Origin: Martinezella lusitana
GTDB taxonomy: Bacteria > Pseudomonadota > Alphaproteobacteria > Rhizobiales > Rhizobiaceae
Assembly (NCBI RefSeq): GCF_014207095.1
Contig: NZ_JACHBG010000016.1
Span: 61,663-125,662, forward strand
Direction: 5' to 3'
Length of the DNA stretch: 64,000 nt
Numbering within the stretch: position 1 is the first letter of the stretch; every line of letters begins with the position of its first letter. The notes below the pieces were generated by a model. It searched no databases. It was given only the letters and a program-made list of their open reading frames with translations, and was not told the origin of the DNA. Position numbers and translations under genes: made by a program. Below are positions 63,439 to 64,000 of this stretch, one piece after another.

Positions 63439-63455
63439 GCGTCCATTTCCTTTTG

Positions 63456-63472
63456 TTAGGAAACTTACCTAA
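63456..63472. promoter_or_regulatory. ROK operator
   Basis: TTAGG-AAACTTA-CCTAA is a 17-bp near-perfect palindrome (7 of 8 pairs) just upstream of the kinase start, the form typical of NagC/XylR-type ROK sites in rhizobia. The ROK protein encoded at 57517, at the far end of the locus, is the likely ligand. Confidence 0.7.
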
Positions 63473-63687
63473 TTAAATGAGGAGCGCAAGAACTTTTTTG
63501 GAACGTCGTCGTCATGCTGAGAATGAGCGCGGAGAACTCGTCGATTTCGTGAACCGCCGCTCGGTATGCCGACACCACGCTTCGCTGCGGGCGATGTCAG
63601 GTTAACCGGCGATGAAGGCCGTTGGCTGATAGTTGGCGGTCATGATGCAGCCGTTGTAAGATACAAGCGTCATCACTTCCTCCCGCT

Positions 63688-64000
63688 GTGATCGCGCATG
63701 CGGTCTGGCTCTATTTTCGATTTCCGCTGAGCCTGCGTCTGGTGGACGAGATGCTGCTGGAGCGTGGCATAGTCGTTTCCTATGGAACCATCCGCTGCTG
63801 GGCGAAGAAATTCGGACCGGACTATGCCGGCCGTTTGCGACGAAAGCCGCCTGCTCGAGCGATGTTTGGCATCTTGCCGAGGTGGTCGTGACAATCGGCG
63901 GGAGGAAACACTCTTATGACCATTGTCGAGGGTTGGGACGCACTTTAAAGAGCCACCCGCTGTGCGGGCCGCTTTTAAGATTTTGTCACGGTCGAGATGG
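63688..64000 (+). mobile_element. IS6-family transposase fragment
   Basis: The plus strand reads AVWLYFRFPLSLRLVDEMLL, then VSYGTIRCWAKKFGPDYAGR, the N-terminal part of an IS6 transposase, then after a frame change SDVWHLAEVVVTIGGRKHSY, the first catalytic segment. After that the similarity stops, and the element may continue or end at the window edge. It belongs to the same broad subgroup as the relic at 34706 (same WLYFRFPLSL motif) and is disrupted. Confidence 0.7.

Overview
The window looks like an accessory replicon (plasmid or chromid) of a Rhizobiaceae bacterium, probably Rhizobium or a close relative. The evidence is moderately high GC, the dense LysR/TetR/ROK-controlled catabolic operons, polar-amino-acid ABC transport, an MHS-type shikimate importer, MBG-repeat haemagglutinin-like secretion, and many broken IS5, IS6 and IS30 copies. 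This assignment is an inference; I found no rRNA, tRNA, replication or conjugation gene.

Layout. 1-3.3 kb: a sugar-permease remnant cut by an IS5-type relic, then a berberine-bridge-like FAD oxidoreductase divergent from its likely LysR regulator. 3.4-9.0 kb: a CYTH-CHAD protein divergent from a tightly coupled operon of an N-formylglutamate amidohydrolase-like enzyme, a QEGLA/HExxxH metallopeptidase and a glutathione-synthetase-like ATP-grasp enzyme. This is the best candidate for a little-described enzymatic system here. 9-24.5 kb: a gene graveyard with a few intact small operons (class II aldolase, LysR plus NTF2-like, LysR plus WrbA/DoxX, DUF899). 24.5-29 kb: a periplasmic redox block with two molybdopterin oxidoreductases, one with a cytochrome b partner, beside decayed DUF1223 and DUF4405 genes. 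29-34.7 kb: two TetR units with clear palindromic operators, one beside an SDR/VOC operon and one beside a Bcr/CflA-like efflux gene.

35.6-40.9 kb is a self-contained shikimate-to-protocatechuate module: MHS importer, bifunctional dehydroshikimate dehydratase/HPPD-like protein, TetR regulator and shikimate dehydrogenase. Two near-identical palindromes lie upstream of the first and last genes.

41.5-44.5 kb is an AT-rich island of displaced toxin C-terminal tips and putative immunity genes. It contains two MITE-like elements that share terminal inverted repeats and ends in an IS6 fragment. 45.5-51.6 kb encodes a ~2,040-residue exoprotein with a TPS-like head, GLUG repeats and thirteen MBG repeats; several repeats follow an exact 234-bp period. 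No TpsB transporter is present. 53-56.3 kb holds a LysR regulator divergent from an MFS transporter and an FAD monooxygenase. 57.5-63.5 kb is a ROK-controlled locus (BadF-type kinase, polar-amino-acid ABC transporter, SIS protein) with a good ROK operator upstream of the kinase; it suggests uptake and breakdown of an amino sugar or glycated amino acid. The window ends in another IS6 relic.
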